In this document: piece by piece, positions 1-9,800 of the stretch
How the letters are laid out: every line of letters starts with the position of its first letter
How positions within the stretch are numbered: position 1 is the stretch's first letter
Origin: Akkermansia muciniphila
GTDB lineage: Bacteria > Verrucomicrobiota > Verrucomicrobiia > Limisphaerales > F1-80-MAGS106
Direction of reading: 5' to 3'
Assembly: GCA_945865375.1 (NCBI GenBank)
Contig: CAMBEJ010000044.1
Coordinates: forward strand, 1-35,414
DNA: 35,414 bases
The notes under the pieces: generated by a model
Database searches by the model: none
Told to the model about the DNA's origin: nothing
What the model saw: the letters and a program-made list of their open reading frames with translations, nothing else
Made by a program: the position numbers and the translations under genes

Positions 1-254
1 CTCCGCATCATTCCGAACGATTGACGGATTTGTCACGAGACCATTCCAGAAGTTCTGCGTTAATTTGCAACGAGTTACGCTCGAAAACCACACTTGTGGT
101 CTCAGGAAAGGTTCAGCGCAGTTTCCGAGGGATCAGGAACTCTGAGCCTGCGGACTTGACGGCGCCGCAGCATTGAAAGGCGCTCCCATTTGCAGTTGGA
201 AGTTGCAGCAGCATGAATGCCGCGCTCCGGGGCCTCGAAAGTGTCGCTGTAGTG
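1..254. other. Left edge, no gene supported
   Basis: I see no convincing gene here. Short open frames exist on both strands, but none resembles a known family or carries a clear ribosome binding site. Copies of GGCGCTCC and GCGCTCCGG near 179-222 resemble the sequence flanking the hairpins of the 1895-2029 element. This may therefore be repeat-derived intergenic DNA lying downstream of the minus-strand Uma2 gene. Confidence 0.4.
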
Positions 255-836
255 TTACGCCCAATCCCACTCTTTGAACAGGTCCGCAAGGGGAAAACGA
301 AATCCAGGCAACAGGTGTTCACCGTCCAATTCCGCCTCCGGACCCAGCACCTTGCGCCGCGTCGCGGAATGCCAGACCTCCGCGCATTGTTGATCCGGTT
401 TGATGATCCATGCGATCTGCGTGCCGCTGGCAAAGAAGTCGTTCAACCGCGCATCCATTTCCGTGCGAACGTTGTTGGGCGAGAGAATCTCTACTGCCAG
501 GTCAGGAGCGCCGGGGAAAAACTTCCTTGTCGAAGACGTGAATCCGAGCGCCAAAAGCCGCGCTTTCGTGGTGAACGAGACATCCGGCGCACGACAGTTG
601 TGGTCCCGCATCCAAAAACCGGCGCTGGAGCCGAGAACTTTCCCCAGCCGGTGGGCGCGGTTGAAACTCTCCAGCGCCACGAGCAAGCGCGTGCAGATAT
701 CCTCATGCTGGAAATTGTTTTTGGGACTCATAACCAGATCGCCGTTAACCACCTCGTGGATGAAGCCGTCCTCCGGCAGCGCCTCCAATTCAGCCTCTGT
801 CCATACCCTGGTCCGCGTTCCGCATGGAGCGATCAT
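255..836 (-). CDS. Uma2-family PD-(D/E)XK nuclease-like protein
   Basis: The 193-residue protein matches the Uma2/DUF820 family, which has a restriction-endonuclease-like fold and is often present in many copies in Cyanobacteria, Planctomycetes and Verrucomicrobia. Visible signatures are the opening segment WTEAELEALPEDG followed by EVVNGDLVMSP, the APDVSF motif with the first acidic residue, and the core APDLAVEILSPNN holding the second acidic residue. Near the end comes AWIIKP, then a C-terminal LPGFRFPLADLF, the usual Uma2 ending. Length is normal for the family. The biological role is generally unknown; DNA cleavage is inferred from fold only. It stands alone, downstream of a convergent or unlinked region, with an ATG start at 834-836. 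Confidence 0.85.
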   Translation of the reverse strand: MIAPCGTRTRVWTEAELEALPEDGFIHEVVNGDLVMSPKNNFQHEDICTRLLVALESFNRAHRLGKVLGSSAGFWMRDHNCRAPDVSFTTKARLLALGFTSSTRKFFPGAPDLAVEILSPNNVRTEMDARLNDFFASGTQIAWIIKPDQQCAEVWHSATRRKVLGPEAELDGEHLLPGFRFPLADLFKEWDWA

Positions 837-922
837 GACCGCATTCTATTTCTCTTACCGACGGCTGTCGAGCGAGGGTTTGAGTCCGTTTTATGGACGT
901 CGGGAATGCCCAAGTTGCCGGG

Positions 923-1861
923 TCAAAGTCTCGCGCTCAGATCACGTAGCGCGGCCATCATCTCGGGAAATTGAAATTTAAAACCCGCCGCCATGAGCTT
1001 TCCGGGGATCACGCGGCGGCTTTTGATGATTAGCTCCATCTCTGTCCGCATGAAAAAGGCACCCACCTCGAGCATCCACTCCGCGGCAGGCAAACCAAAT
1101 GGCACACCGCACACCTCGCGGAACATGCGCATCATCGTGTGGTTTGGAACCGGGTTCGGCGCGGTGAGGTTCACCACACCGCTCAGATCGTCTCGCGAGA
1201 TGAGAAACTCGATGGCACAGCAGAAATCCGTCAGATGAATCCACGAGACAAACTGCTTCCCACTGCCCATCCGTCCGCCCAACCCGAATCGTGCAAGCCG
1301 GCAGAGAACCGGAAAAACACTATTGCGCCCCAAGCCCAGCACCATCGTGGTGCGTAACGCGAGAGTTCGCGTCCCCGGAACGGAGGCACGGAAAAGGGCC
1401 TCTTCCCACGCCTTAGCCACTTCCACGGAAAACTCGTCCTGAGCCTCCGGCGTGGATCCGATCTCACCCGATTCATCCCAGGCCGGCCCCAGGGTATGGA
1501 GGTAGATGGTCGCCGTGCTCGCGTTGAGCCAGACGCGCGGCTTGGAGGCGCAACGAGCGATGGCTTCACCCAGGACGCGCGTGGAATCGACGCGAGAGTC
1601 CATGATAAGCCGGCGGTTCGCGGCGGTGTAACGGCAATCGACAGTGCGTCCTGTGAGGTTCAGCACGGCTGAAGCCCCTTCGATCTCACGAGTCCATCCC
1701 GCCTGTGTTTTGCCGTCCCAGACCACGTGTCGGGCCACGGTGTTGACAGCAGACGTCTTGCGCGTCAGCACCACGACGTCCCAGCCCAACGCGGCGAAGT
1801 GGCCGGCGAGAGCCTGACCCAGGAAGCCGCTGCCTCCAGCAAGAATTAAGCGTTGTTTCAT
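923..1861 (-). CDS. TIGR01777-family NAD(P)-binding epimerase-like protein
   Basis: This is a short-chain-dehydrogenase-type protein of the TIGR01777 (YfcH-like) family, about 312 residues. The N-terminus MKQRLILAGGSGFLGQALA carries the Rossmann GGSGFLG dinucleotide loop. The middle contains VLNLTGRTVDCRY and LNASTATIYLHT, and the C-terminal part (MELIIKSRRVIPGKLMAAGF) is the DUF1731 segment typical of the family. The open frame extends to 1894, but the ATG at 1859-1861 puts the nucleotide-binding loop at the expected distance from the start, and the 11 extra residues have no homologous look. The substrate is unknown for the family; in other bacteria these proteins are linked loosely to division or cofactor metabolism. 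The start abuts the hairpin repeat at 1895. Confidence 0.88.
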   Translation of the reverse strand: MKQRLILAGGSGFLGQALAGHFAALGWDVVVLTRKTSAVNTVARHVVWDGKTQAGWTREIEGASAVLNLTGRTVDCRYTAANRRLIMDSRVDSTRVLGEAIARCASKPRVWLNASTATIYLHTLGPAWDESGEIGSTPEAQDEFSVEVAKAWEEALFRASVPGTRTLALRTTMVLGLGRNSVFPVLCRLARFGLGGRMGSGKQFVSWIHLTDFCCAIEFLISRDDLSGVVNLTAPNPVPNHTMMRMFREVCGVPFGLPAAEWMLEVGAFFMRTEMELIIKSRRVIPGKLMAAGFKFQFPEMMAALRDLSARL

Positions 1862-1894
1862 AAAGAGCGCCCACGGCTCAAAGACCGTGTCCAT

Positions 1895-2029
1895 GGCTGA
1901 TTCAAAAAAGCGGAGCGCCGGTTTGCAACCGGCTTTGGTTCAAGGATCCGCCGGTCGCGCACCCGAGCCGATTGGAAATCGGCGCTCCGGCCCCTCTGGC
2001 TGGGCGGCGGCTGCTTTCTTGAATCAGCC
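1895..2029. repeat. Nested-palindrome intergenic element, 11-bp terminal inverted repeats
   Basis: The ends GGCTGATTCAA (1895-1905) and TTGAATCAGCC (2019-2029) are perfect inverted repeats. Inside them CGGAGCGCC (1911-1919) pairs with GGCGCTCCG (1981-1989). Two small hairpins are nested further in: GCCGGTT-TGC-AACCGGC (1917-1933) and GCCGATT-GGA-AATCGGC (1967-1983). The size and architecture resemble a non-coding MITE or REP-like element. The translated frames give peptides often mis-annotated as small proteins in verrucomicrobial genomes. No clear target-site duplication was seen. Confidence 0.7.
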
Positions 2030-2066
2030 CTGGCCCGCGCGTCTGGTTCATGCAAAGGAAGCTCCG

Positions 2067-3416
2067 CTAAACACTCGCAGGCTCAGGGTGAATGTAAGGT
2101 GCTCGGTACGGCCGCCGAAGCAAGCGGCTGGCCTCTCGGTCCCCAACCATATCGCCTTTGGCCGCATCCCATTTTAAGCTTCGCCCCAACTGCATCGATA
2201 AATTCGCCAGAATACACGCTGTGGTTGAGATGTGTCCCTGCTCGATGTCGGCGACAGGACGACCGCGCGAAGCGATGGCTGACAGAAAATTCTTCATGTG
2301 CCCACGAATCGCTGGCGCGACATGCGTCTCAAGATCTTTTTCGGTTTTATCCTCCGGGTATTGGTCGAACTCATAGGTGACATCCTTGTGGATCGCCTGC
2401 CCTTTACCCATTGGGATGAAATCGTAGCTTTGCACGCTCGCTTTCAAGGTGCCTTTCTCGCCGTAAAGGGTCGCACCCCAGGGATATTTCGGATCCGGCG
2501 GATGCCCCCAACTGCGATGCTGCCAAACGACTTTGACATCGCCAAAGTCAAACAGCGCGCTCTGGGTATCTGAGATGTTGGCTTTTGCATTCTTTTCCAC
2601 GAGGATTCCACCTTCCGAGCTCACTGACACAGGCGATCCTAAATCGAGCATCCAGCGGACCATGTCCAACATGTGGACGCACATATCTCCCACAATCCCG
2701 TTCCCATACTCGTTGAAAGCACGCCATCCCCGTGGATGGACAATTTTGTTGTAAGGCCTCATCGGGGCCGGGCCTGTCCATGCCTCATAGTCGAGATTGT
2801 CAGGAGGCGTGGTGTCGGGAGGGTTGTCGCGGTTTCGCATGTGATAGTAACAATAAATCTCGACCAACCCCACCTTTCCGAGCAGCCCTTCCTTAATCAC
2901 TCGATCTCGTGCCTCGATCAGATGAGGTGTGCTCCGGCGCTGCGTTCCCACCTGCACCACACGGTTGTATTTGCGGGCCGCCGCCAGCATTGCTTGCCCC
3001 TCCACGATATCCACGCCTGTGGGCTTCTGAACATACACATCCACACCGGACTTCACCGCCTCGATCATCGGCAGCGCATGCCAGTGATCCGGGGTCGCAA
3101 TCAAAACGAGGTCCAGGTCCTTCTCCGCCAGCATCTTCCTGTAGTCGGAATAGGTGCGGGGCGTTTTCTTTGAGGTCTGTCGGCTGGCCACGATCTCGGC
3201 AGCTTGAACCAACATTGTCTTATCGACGTCACAGAGAGAAACCACGTCCACAGGGGCGACCTGGATCAGGCGAAGCAAGTCTGCTTTCCCATACCAACCT
3301 GTGCCTATCAGCCCGACGCGCTTGGGTTTCATGTCGGCGAATTCCGCCGCGTGGTTGTTGAAAGCGGTCAGCGCGAGCGCAGCGCTGCTTGTTTGAAGAA
3401 ATTCTCGGCGATTCAT
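2067..3416 (-). CDS. Gfo/Idh/MocA-family oxidoreductase, Tat-exported
   Basis: The 449-residue protein begins MNRREFLQTSSAALALTAF, a twin-arginine signal, so export of the folded, cofactor-bound enzyme is likely. The Rossmann motif GLIGTGWYG lies at about residues 35-43. It is followed by ATPDHWH near 110 and VYVQKPTG near 130, where the usual family EKP is QKP. The C-terminal half (GNGIVGDMCVHMLDMVRWML) is the alpha/beta substrate domain with the expected histidines. Family members oxidise or rearrange sugars and cyclitols using NAD(P). Secreted versions are very numerous in Planctomycetes and Verrucomicrobia, where they are linked to polysaccharide breakdown. The exact substrate cannot be told. 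No partner gene lies next to it. Confidence 0.9.
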   Translation of the reverse strand: MNRREFLQTSSAALALTAFNNHAAEFADMKPKRVGLIGTGWYGKADLLRLIQVAPVDVVSLCDVDKTMLVQAAEIVASRQTSKKTPRTYSDYRKMLAEKDLDLVLIATPDHWHALPMIEAVKSGVDVYVQKPTGVDIVEGQAMLAAARKYNRVVQVGTQRRSTPHLIEARDRVIKEGLLGKVGLVEIYCYYHMRNRDNPPDTTPPDNLDYEAWTGPAPMRPYNKIVHPRGWRAFNEYGNGIVGDMCVHMLDMVRWMLDLGSPVSVSSEGGILVEKNAKANISDTQSALFDFGDVKVVWQHRSWGHPPDPKYPWGATLYGEKGTLKASVQSYDFIPMGKGQAIHKDVTYEFDQYPEDKTEKDLETHVAPAIRGHMKNFLSAIASRGRPVADIEQGHISTTACILANLSMQLGRSLKWDAAKGDMVGDREASRLLRRPYRAPYIHPEPASV

Positions 3417-3550
3417 GGACCTTTTCTAGCCACAAACCCGACCGAACACAAGCCCCGTAGTGTCTTCAGCAGCAGCTCGGGTGCAACTCACGTTATCCGA
3501 GATCGCCTCCCCTGACGCGGGTATCCCGCCGCTTAACCACGCTGAAGTGC

Positions 3551-3630
3551 CCACGGATGACACGGATAACACGGATGAGGAAAGGGAGCTGAGAGGGGTA
3601 CTTTATCCGTGCTATCCGTGTTATCCGTGG
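3551..3630. repeat. Inverted repeat built from tandem CACGGAT units
   Basis: The left arm at 3551-3576 has three tandem CACGGAT copies spaced by about two bases. The right arm at 3605-3630 has three ATCCGTG copies and is nearly its reverse complement, with two or three mismatches. The spacer between the arms is about 28 nt. The arms could form a long stem. The interval between the Gfo/Idh gene and the protease gene (3417-3859) holds this repeat, the element at 3706-3852, and no gene. Confidence 0.75.
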
Positions 3631-3705
3631 TTAGGAACTCTTCCCATTCTGCGGTAGGTATTGTCCTCCAAACGACACCTCCCGGAAACCGTGAGTTGCA
3701 CCCCA

Positions 3706-3852
3706 GCAGCTCTCATTTTGATCGGCAGGGTGTGGAGCAGACCTCCCGGTCTGCCGGTTGCGGAGGCCTCTGGCCCCGCACGGAGTGGGAAGAACACTCC
3801 GTGAACCGGAAAGTCGGAGCCCCTGCCCCACGCTGTTGAAAATGAGAACTGC
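3706..3852. repeat. 147-bp hairpin element, same family as the insertion in cassette gene A
   Basis: The terminal inverted repeats are GCAGCTCTCATTTT (3706-3719) and AAAATGAGAACTGC (3839-3852), 13 of 14 matching. Two hairpins lie inside: GCAGACC-TCCC-GGTCTGC (3737-3754) and CACGGAGTG with CACTCCGTG (3779-3803). The reverse complement of 3732-3758 matches 15435-15461 at 24 of 27 positions, and the left end at 3704 resembles 15344-15361. It lies just 3' of the minus-strand protease gene. It lacks a T-tract, so I do not call it a terminator. Confidence 0.75.
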
Positions 3853-3859
3853 CCCGTCT

Positions 3860-6800
3860 TCAAGGCACTTGGAGGATTCGATAAAACTGATTCGACGCTC
3901 CTAAGGGCGGTCCATCGAACTGCGTGATCGGCCCCGTGGCCTTGAGCGTGGTCAGCGTGGCCCATTGAACCAAGTCCGGAGAAACCTCGATCTGGTACCG
4001 CTCTCCACGGATGCTGTTCCATGTAAACTGAAGCGCCCCACCGGGGCCGTTTAGCGACACCGCGATCCGAGCTGGCTTCCCACCTGCCAACACGCCGTTG
4101 CGAGCTGCGGCCGCGCGAATAGTGTACCCAACCGGACCCCCTACCCGGTTCAACACACCCACGTACCAATCCCCATCCAGGGACACCCCGAGCTCGCTTG
4201 TCAGAACCAAGACCTGCTCATCCTCATTGCTCACGTTCTGACTCGAGAAATCAAAGTCGATGGCGGTGGGGACAGAACCCCGTTTCACCACAAGATCCCC
4301 GTTCGCGGTCAGATTGTACAATTCGAAAAGCAGCTTGGCCGGATCCTGGGAAGCCGTGTAAACATAAACTTGGCTCAATCCAGAAGCGGCACCTGTCGAA
4401 GCAGCCACTTCCTGGCTGTCGAAGAGCCGCACCACATTGGTGCTTGATCCCCCTGAGTCCTCCAAAACCAGTATGGAGTAGGCCACCTGATTGGTCTCCA
4501 CATTCTGCACTCCCAGATACCAGTCTCCTGGAGCCAATGGCAGAAGTGAACTCCGATCGATGGTGATCACTTCTGGGGCCGTGCCAGGATTCTCGCTGGC
4601 ATAATCGTATTGGTTTGGAGTCGGCAAAGGATTGATCACTCCCTGCGCTTTGCGAATGTAGAGGTTCACATTGCCATTAGTGGGATAGACACCAAAGGTT
4701 GCTGAAACCGTTTTCGCGGCCACATTGAACCGGTAATACTGCAGCGCATTCGTGGAAGCGATGTTCGTGAGCACCGTTTGACCCGGCCTTAACTCGGTCA
4801 GTCCGCCGATCGCTGGGTCGAGTTTATCGAAGTCCACCCGGATTGAGAATGAAGCCTCAGCGCCCACGTTGTTGACACCCAAATAGTAGCGCTGCCCTGG
4901 CTGCAGCTTCGGTATTCCCGAGGCCCCTAGAACCGCGTTATTGGCGTCCATCTGCGTCGTGCCGTTGGTGGCGATAAGACTGATCCCGGCGATGAGGGAC
5001 CGGAGAAGCGTCACATCCCCGGTGACAGGACCGCCGGTGGGGAGTCCATTCTGGTTGAAAACAAGGTCCAAAGGCGCGACGCCTGCCAGGGTGTTGGTGA
5101 CTCGGGTAGCACTGCGCGGGGGTTCGACTATGAAGAACAGGGATTGCCCGGCACCGACGAGATTGCTGTAAGTAACCCCATTCTGCAGGGTCACCGCCGC
5201 ATAGTTGGTCGGAGCAAAGGACAGCAAAAGCTGCCATGCAACCAACTCGCTCCGCTGGCCAGCTGAAATTGGGCCCGCGCGGGTGTCGGTCACTTCCAAC
5301 TGCCAGACGCCCAATGCGGATTCGCCGACGAGATCCTTCAAAGTTTCTTCTGGCAGATAATCCTTGGAAAACACTTCTTTCATCTCGAAAGAATCCAGCA
5401 AGGCACCTGGCGTCAGCGCCGACAATTGAACCGGTGTCCCCTGGCTCTTGGCTGTGAAAGTGTAGGTGTTGGTGACCCAATCACCACCGCTGAAGAAGCC
5501 GAAGGGGGCATTGCCGTCAATCGCCAAGAGCGTTTGGGGGGTGCAGGGATAGCGGCACTTCCCCAGATTTGCGAGCGAGTAGATCAACGACACCTCCGCC
5601 TCACCCAAAGCTCTCGCGAACAAGGTTGGTTCATCAATGACCACCGAGTAGGGCCCGAGATTCGTTGCCAGAGAACCAATCACCAACGGCGCCTCGTTGA
5701 GCGTGTTCGCGAGGCTGCCATCGAGCCGTCTCGACTTGATGAGCTTGCCATCCAGATACACCGTTCCATCAACCTGCCCACTGGTGATCTGTTTAAAAGT
5801 CCCCACAAAATGGTGGAACACACCGACAGAAGGCAAGGGCAAGGGAAGGCGCACGGTTTCAAATAAACTCGGCGACCCGAGATCATCTCCTCCCGTGCCA
5901 TCGACAGCCGGATCGTCGAACCAGAAACCAAGCCCGCGCGCAGGGTCGAAATCCACACCATAATTCGCGCGCCCTTTGACGGCTCCTTTGGCTTCGCTTC
6001 GTTTCGCAAATAAAGCGCCCGAAGTCGTGTCTCCGGTAAGCCGGTTGAACCAAAACTCCACGCTCAACTCATTGGTCAACCTGAGAGATATATTGTCGGG
6101 GACCGAGACAGCCGACCCGGCGGTCGGGAACAAGAATGCCTCCTGCACCACACCGTTGGTGAACGCGACCGATCCAGAGGAAGTTCCCCCGCCGCTGAAC
6201 CCGACCAAATCCGAGGCATCTCCATCTCCCGGCCACCACGCCACAATGCCCTCGAAGTCGGGTTGATGGCGGTGAACGAACTTCACCTCATACCGATGTC
6301 CGGCCTCAGTCGGGAGCGTGCGACGGATACCGCCACGCGCGAGAGCCAGCAGGTTGCTCCCGGTGTGCGCCTGTCCGGGCAAATTGAGGACGCTCACCTG
6401 ATTGCTCTGGACGGTCCACCCATCCAGGCTCGCGGAGACGCCAAAGACCGTGTTGACATTCGTCGTCGCCACCTCAAAACCGCCCAGATAAACGGAGGCA
6501 GACACCGCGTTAGTCACGTAAGGGGGCACCGCGAATTTGATCGGCACCCGGGCGACATTGGTATCCTCGTTAAACACCGCAAACACAAAGTTCGTCGCCA
6601 CACCATTCGTTTGGATCAAACCCGCCTGCACCATGCTCACCACACGATTTGTTCCATCGAGACCCACTAGCGTGGCGCTGAGCAACCCTGGACCGGAAGC
6701 TCCTGTGGGACCTCCCGCAAGACCGGGGATGATCGAAAAGCTTGTGCCCAGGCGGTTCGTTCCATTACTCCAAAGCGCGAGTGTCCGATTCGTCGTCAGA

Positions 6801-9800
6801 TCCGCCGGACTAATCCAAGCGTCCACGGTGAAGCCACTCCCGAGGCCGACGTTCAAAGCCCCCGAGTTCGTCGTCCTCGCGTAAGCCTCCTGGGGCAGGT
6901 AAAGCCCGACCCCTTCTTTGCCTGCCACAAATGTGCCGCCGAAAATCTGAACTGGATTATTGGTCTGCTGATCGTTGCCGTTGTTCTCGAACGACCAGTT
7001 GGCAACGCGCCCCATCGAGTTTTTCCCAGCCGACCCAAACCGGTGGATGGCCCGCACTTCGGAAGCTGACAAGGCACGCTTGTACAAGCCGACCTCATCG
7101 AGAACGCCCACAAAGGGCGCTGAGAATTGGTTTGTTGTCGGCTGACGACCGATAAACAAGTCATCGCGAGTATCCAAGGCAAAAGCTCCCACAACCTTTT
7201 CAGCCGCCCTCTCTCCGTCCAGATACAGGGCGGCGACGCCGTTATTTGTATCATAAGTCAACGCGACATGATGAAAATTAGTCGTGACACTCTGGGAACC
7301 GATCTCCTTCGTAGAGGTGCCGCCACGATTCTCCATGAGCAGAATCTTTTTACCCTGAGGGCTTATAAGCCGCAGCGCCAGATCGGACAAACGCGCGTGA
7401 TCGATCCGAACGCCGACGCGAACGTCAGTCAACGGGCGCGCGTCATCGACCACATTCGTGGCGAACTGCACCACATCGTCGGCTAAGACAGCCGGCGTCT
7501 TCACAGTAGGCGACTTGGAGAACGATTGGCTGAGGGAATGTTCGATCCGGGTGCGAAGATTAAAATTCACGGAGGCCGCGTTCGGATTAAAGATGCCGAT
7601 GTAATAGCGTCCCGCGGAAAGCGGCGGCACGTCGCGCGTGCCTAAGGTGACAACGCCTCCAGGAGGATTAAAGGAACCGAACTTATCATAATCAACCACC
7701 GTCGGTTGAACGTCCTTGCGCAGGTAAACATTCAGCGGGGAGGTGTTCTGCGATAAAATCACCTCCAAAAGGTTGGCGTCCGCGGGCACATCGACAAAAA
7801 AGTAAGCAAACCGATTCGCCAGCACCGAACTATTGACGCCGTTGGCGCTATCCAATTGAGAAGGCTCGATCTTGAGTTCCAATCTTTCAACCCTCCCGGA
7901 ATGGCTGAGCTGGTTGTCCACCATCGAGAAAATCCAAGCGCCCGTGATGGGATTCCCCTGAAAACTGCTCAAGGATCCAGGCCCGTCTGAGGGGCGCGAA
8001 CTCAAAAATGTTCCGCTGTTGCTATCATCAAAAATGAACTCGTGAAACGGTCCTATAAACCCTCCGTCCGAGTTGTGATTGTTCAACACGACGAACTGGC
8101 GGTCATGGCTCAAGTTGCCAAACAAGTCCCCGACATTCCCATGGTTAATATCTGTAGCCACCGTGACTCTTTGGACCAGGCTGGGAGTGATACCCACCGC
8201 AAACATGTACACACCTGAGGGCTCGCTGGGGGAGCCGTCGGGGATCTCCACGACGGGAGGCATGGCTCTCAAGAGGCGATTGCCAAACTCATCCGTGCGT
8301 TCGAAAGGTTCGTTGCTTGAAAGTGCGACAAAACCATATTCTGCACCCTGTTGATCCTCCGACTTGACGGCGATATAGAAGACGGCGTCGGACCCCACGG
8401 GAGCATTCGTATAGACCACAGTTTCAGTTCCACCACGGCCGTTTGAGCGATCGGCTCCAGCCAAGGCAGCCGTATCCAGATTCGTGATCGCGGGGTTTCT
8501 TGAAACGTAGAGATCGATATCCGCATCGAAATTCCGAGGCTTCGAAAGGTTCGGAGGAACGAACGTAATGAAGGCGACATTCTGCCCGTTTGTCAGGGAG
8601 GCGCTGTAAGGCTGATTCGTGGAGAAGACATTCGTGAACACGTAAAAACTCCACTGGTTTGTGACGCCATTGTTCGGAACACTCGGACCCCCTTGGAGCG
8701 GCGAATTCGCCCCGGCCCGCTGGCTCAGCAAAGGAGCGCCATTGGTGGGATAGAAAATTTCCGCTCGGACAGGCACGGGGCCAGGGAGAAGCGTCAAACG
8801 CACAGGCTGCCCTCCCAAGGAAGCCACCAGGGCGAAGTCCTGAACCACACCGTTGGTATGCGTCGTGACCGCGTTGACGTTCACTCTCTTGGCCGTCACC
8901 GTCACCACGTAATCATTCCCCTGCGGATGGCCGACGTACACATTCTCCACATTGTTGACCAGATCGGAATAGGAGCCCGAATTGGTGCCTCCGGCCTGGA
9001 TAGAGGATGTGAAGTCGGACCCTTCGGGAATCAAGTTCCCGTAAAACACTTCTTTTGTGGCGGTGTTTGAAACCACCAAGTCCAGATCATTAACGAGTTT
9101 GATCGCGGCATTCGGATTCCCGGGCGGATCGGTCCACACCAGGGTGAGACGCAACGGCGCGGTTTGGTTGGTCTGAAGCGAGGTGTCGAGTTTCCAGGAG
9201 ACCGACTGCCCTGTCGCCAGGGCGTTGGTGGACCCACTTTCCAGAAAATACTCGGGCGGATTTTGTTTCAAACTGGAGGCCAGAGCAGGCGGGATGCTCG
9301 CTTGAATCTGAACCTCGCCCCATCCCTGGTAATTGATGGTGTTGGCGACTTGAAAGTCGTAAATCGAATTCGCGGATTTGGCGCCGTTGATCAGCAACGC
9401 CTTCATCAAGGCGGGCGTGTAAGCGACTTTATTGCTTTCAAAAAACTGTTGCATCAAGGCTAGCATTCCCGAAACCGCACCTGCGGAAACGCTCGTGCCT
9501 GATTCGAACCGATAAGCTGGAGCAAGGTCGTCGTTGAGCTTTCCGAGCTCCTGAAAATAGGTGCCGCTGGCGTTGGTGGTTGTCAGGATTGTCACCAAAT
9601 CGAAGGGAACAGGCCGGTCGGTTCTGTTGCCGATGCTAAAATGGAGCTCCCCAGGATTCAAACCCCCATCGCGGGGAAGCACCACCTGGCCATCCCTGAG
9701 GAAATCGCCATCGACAGGAGGGCGGTTATAGGCCACGTGGATCGGCAGCGCTGGCAGTGGCTTGGGGGAACCAGGATTGGCGACAACCTGGACGTCGAAG

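Noticed and set aside
213-974. Plus-strand open frames of 253 and 193 codons opposite the Uma2 gene
   Set aside because: They are Arg- and Pro-rich antisense translations of a gene with clear family motifs on the other strand.
1858-2177. Small open frames on both strands over the 1895-2029 repeat
   Set aside because: Their peptides simply translate the palindromes; no ribosome binding site or family resemblance.
3551-3630. CRISPR-like array from the repeated CACGGAT units
   Set aside because: Units are 7 bp with about 2-bp gaps and inverted halves; no spacers and no cas genes.
3779-3803. 9-bp stem CACGGAGTG/CACTCCGTG as terminator of the protease gene
   Set aside because: No T-tract follows in the transcript direction, and the stem belongs to a dispersed element.
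3621-4169. 182-codon minus-strand frame at the 3' end of the protease gene
   Set aside because: It overlaps the true protease frame and the hairpin element; composition is that of a shadow frame.
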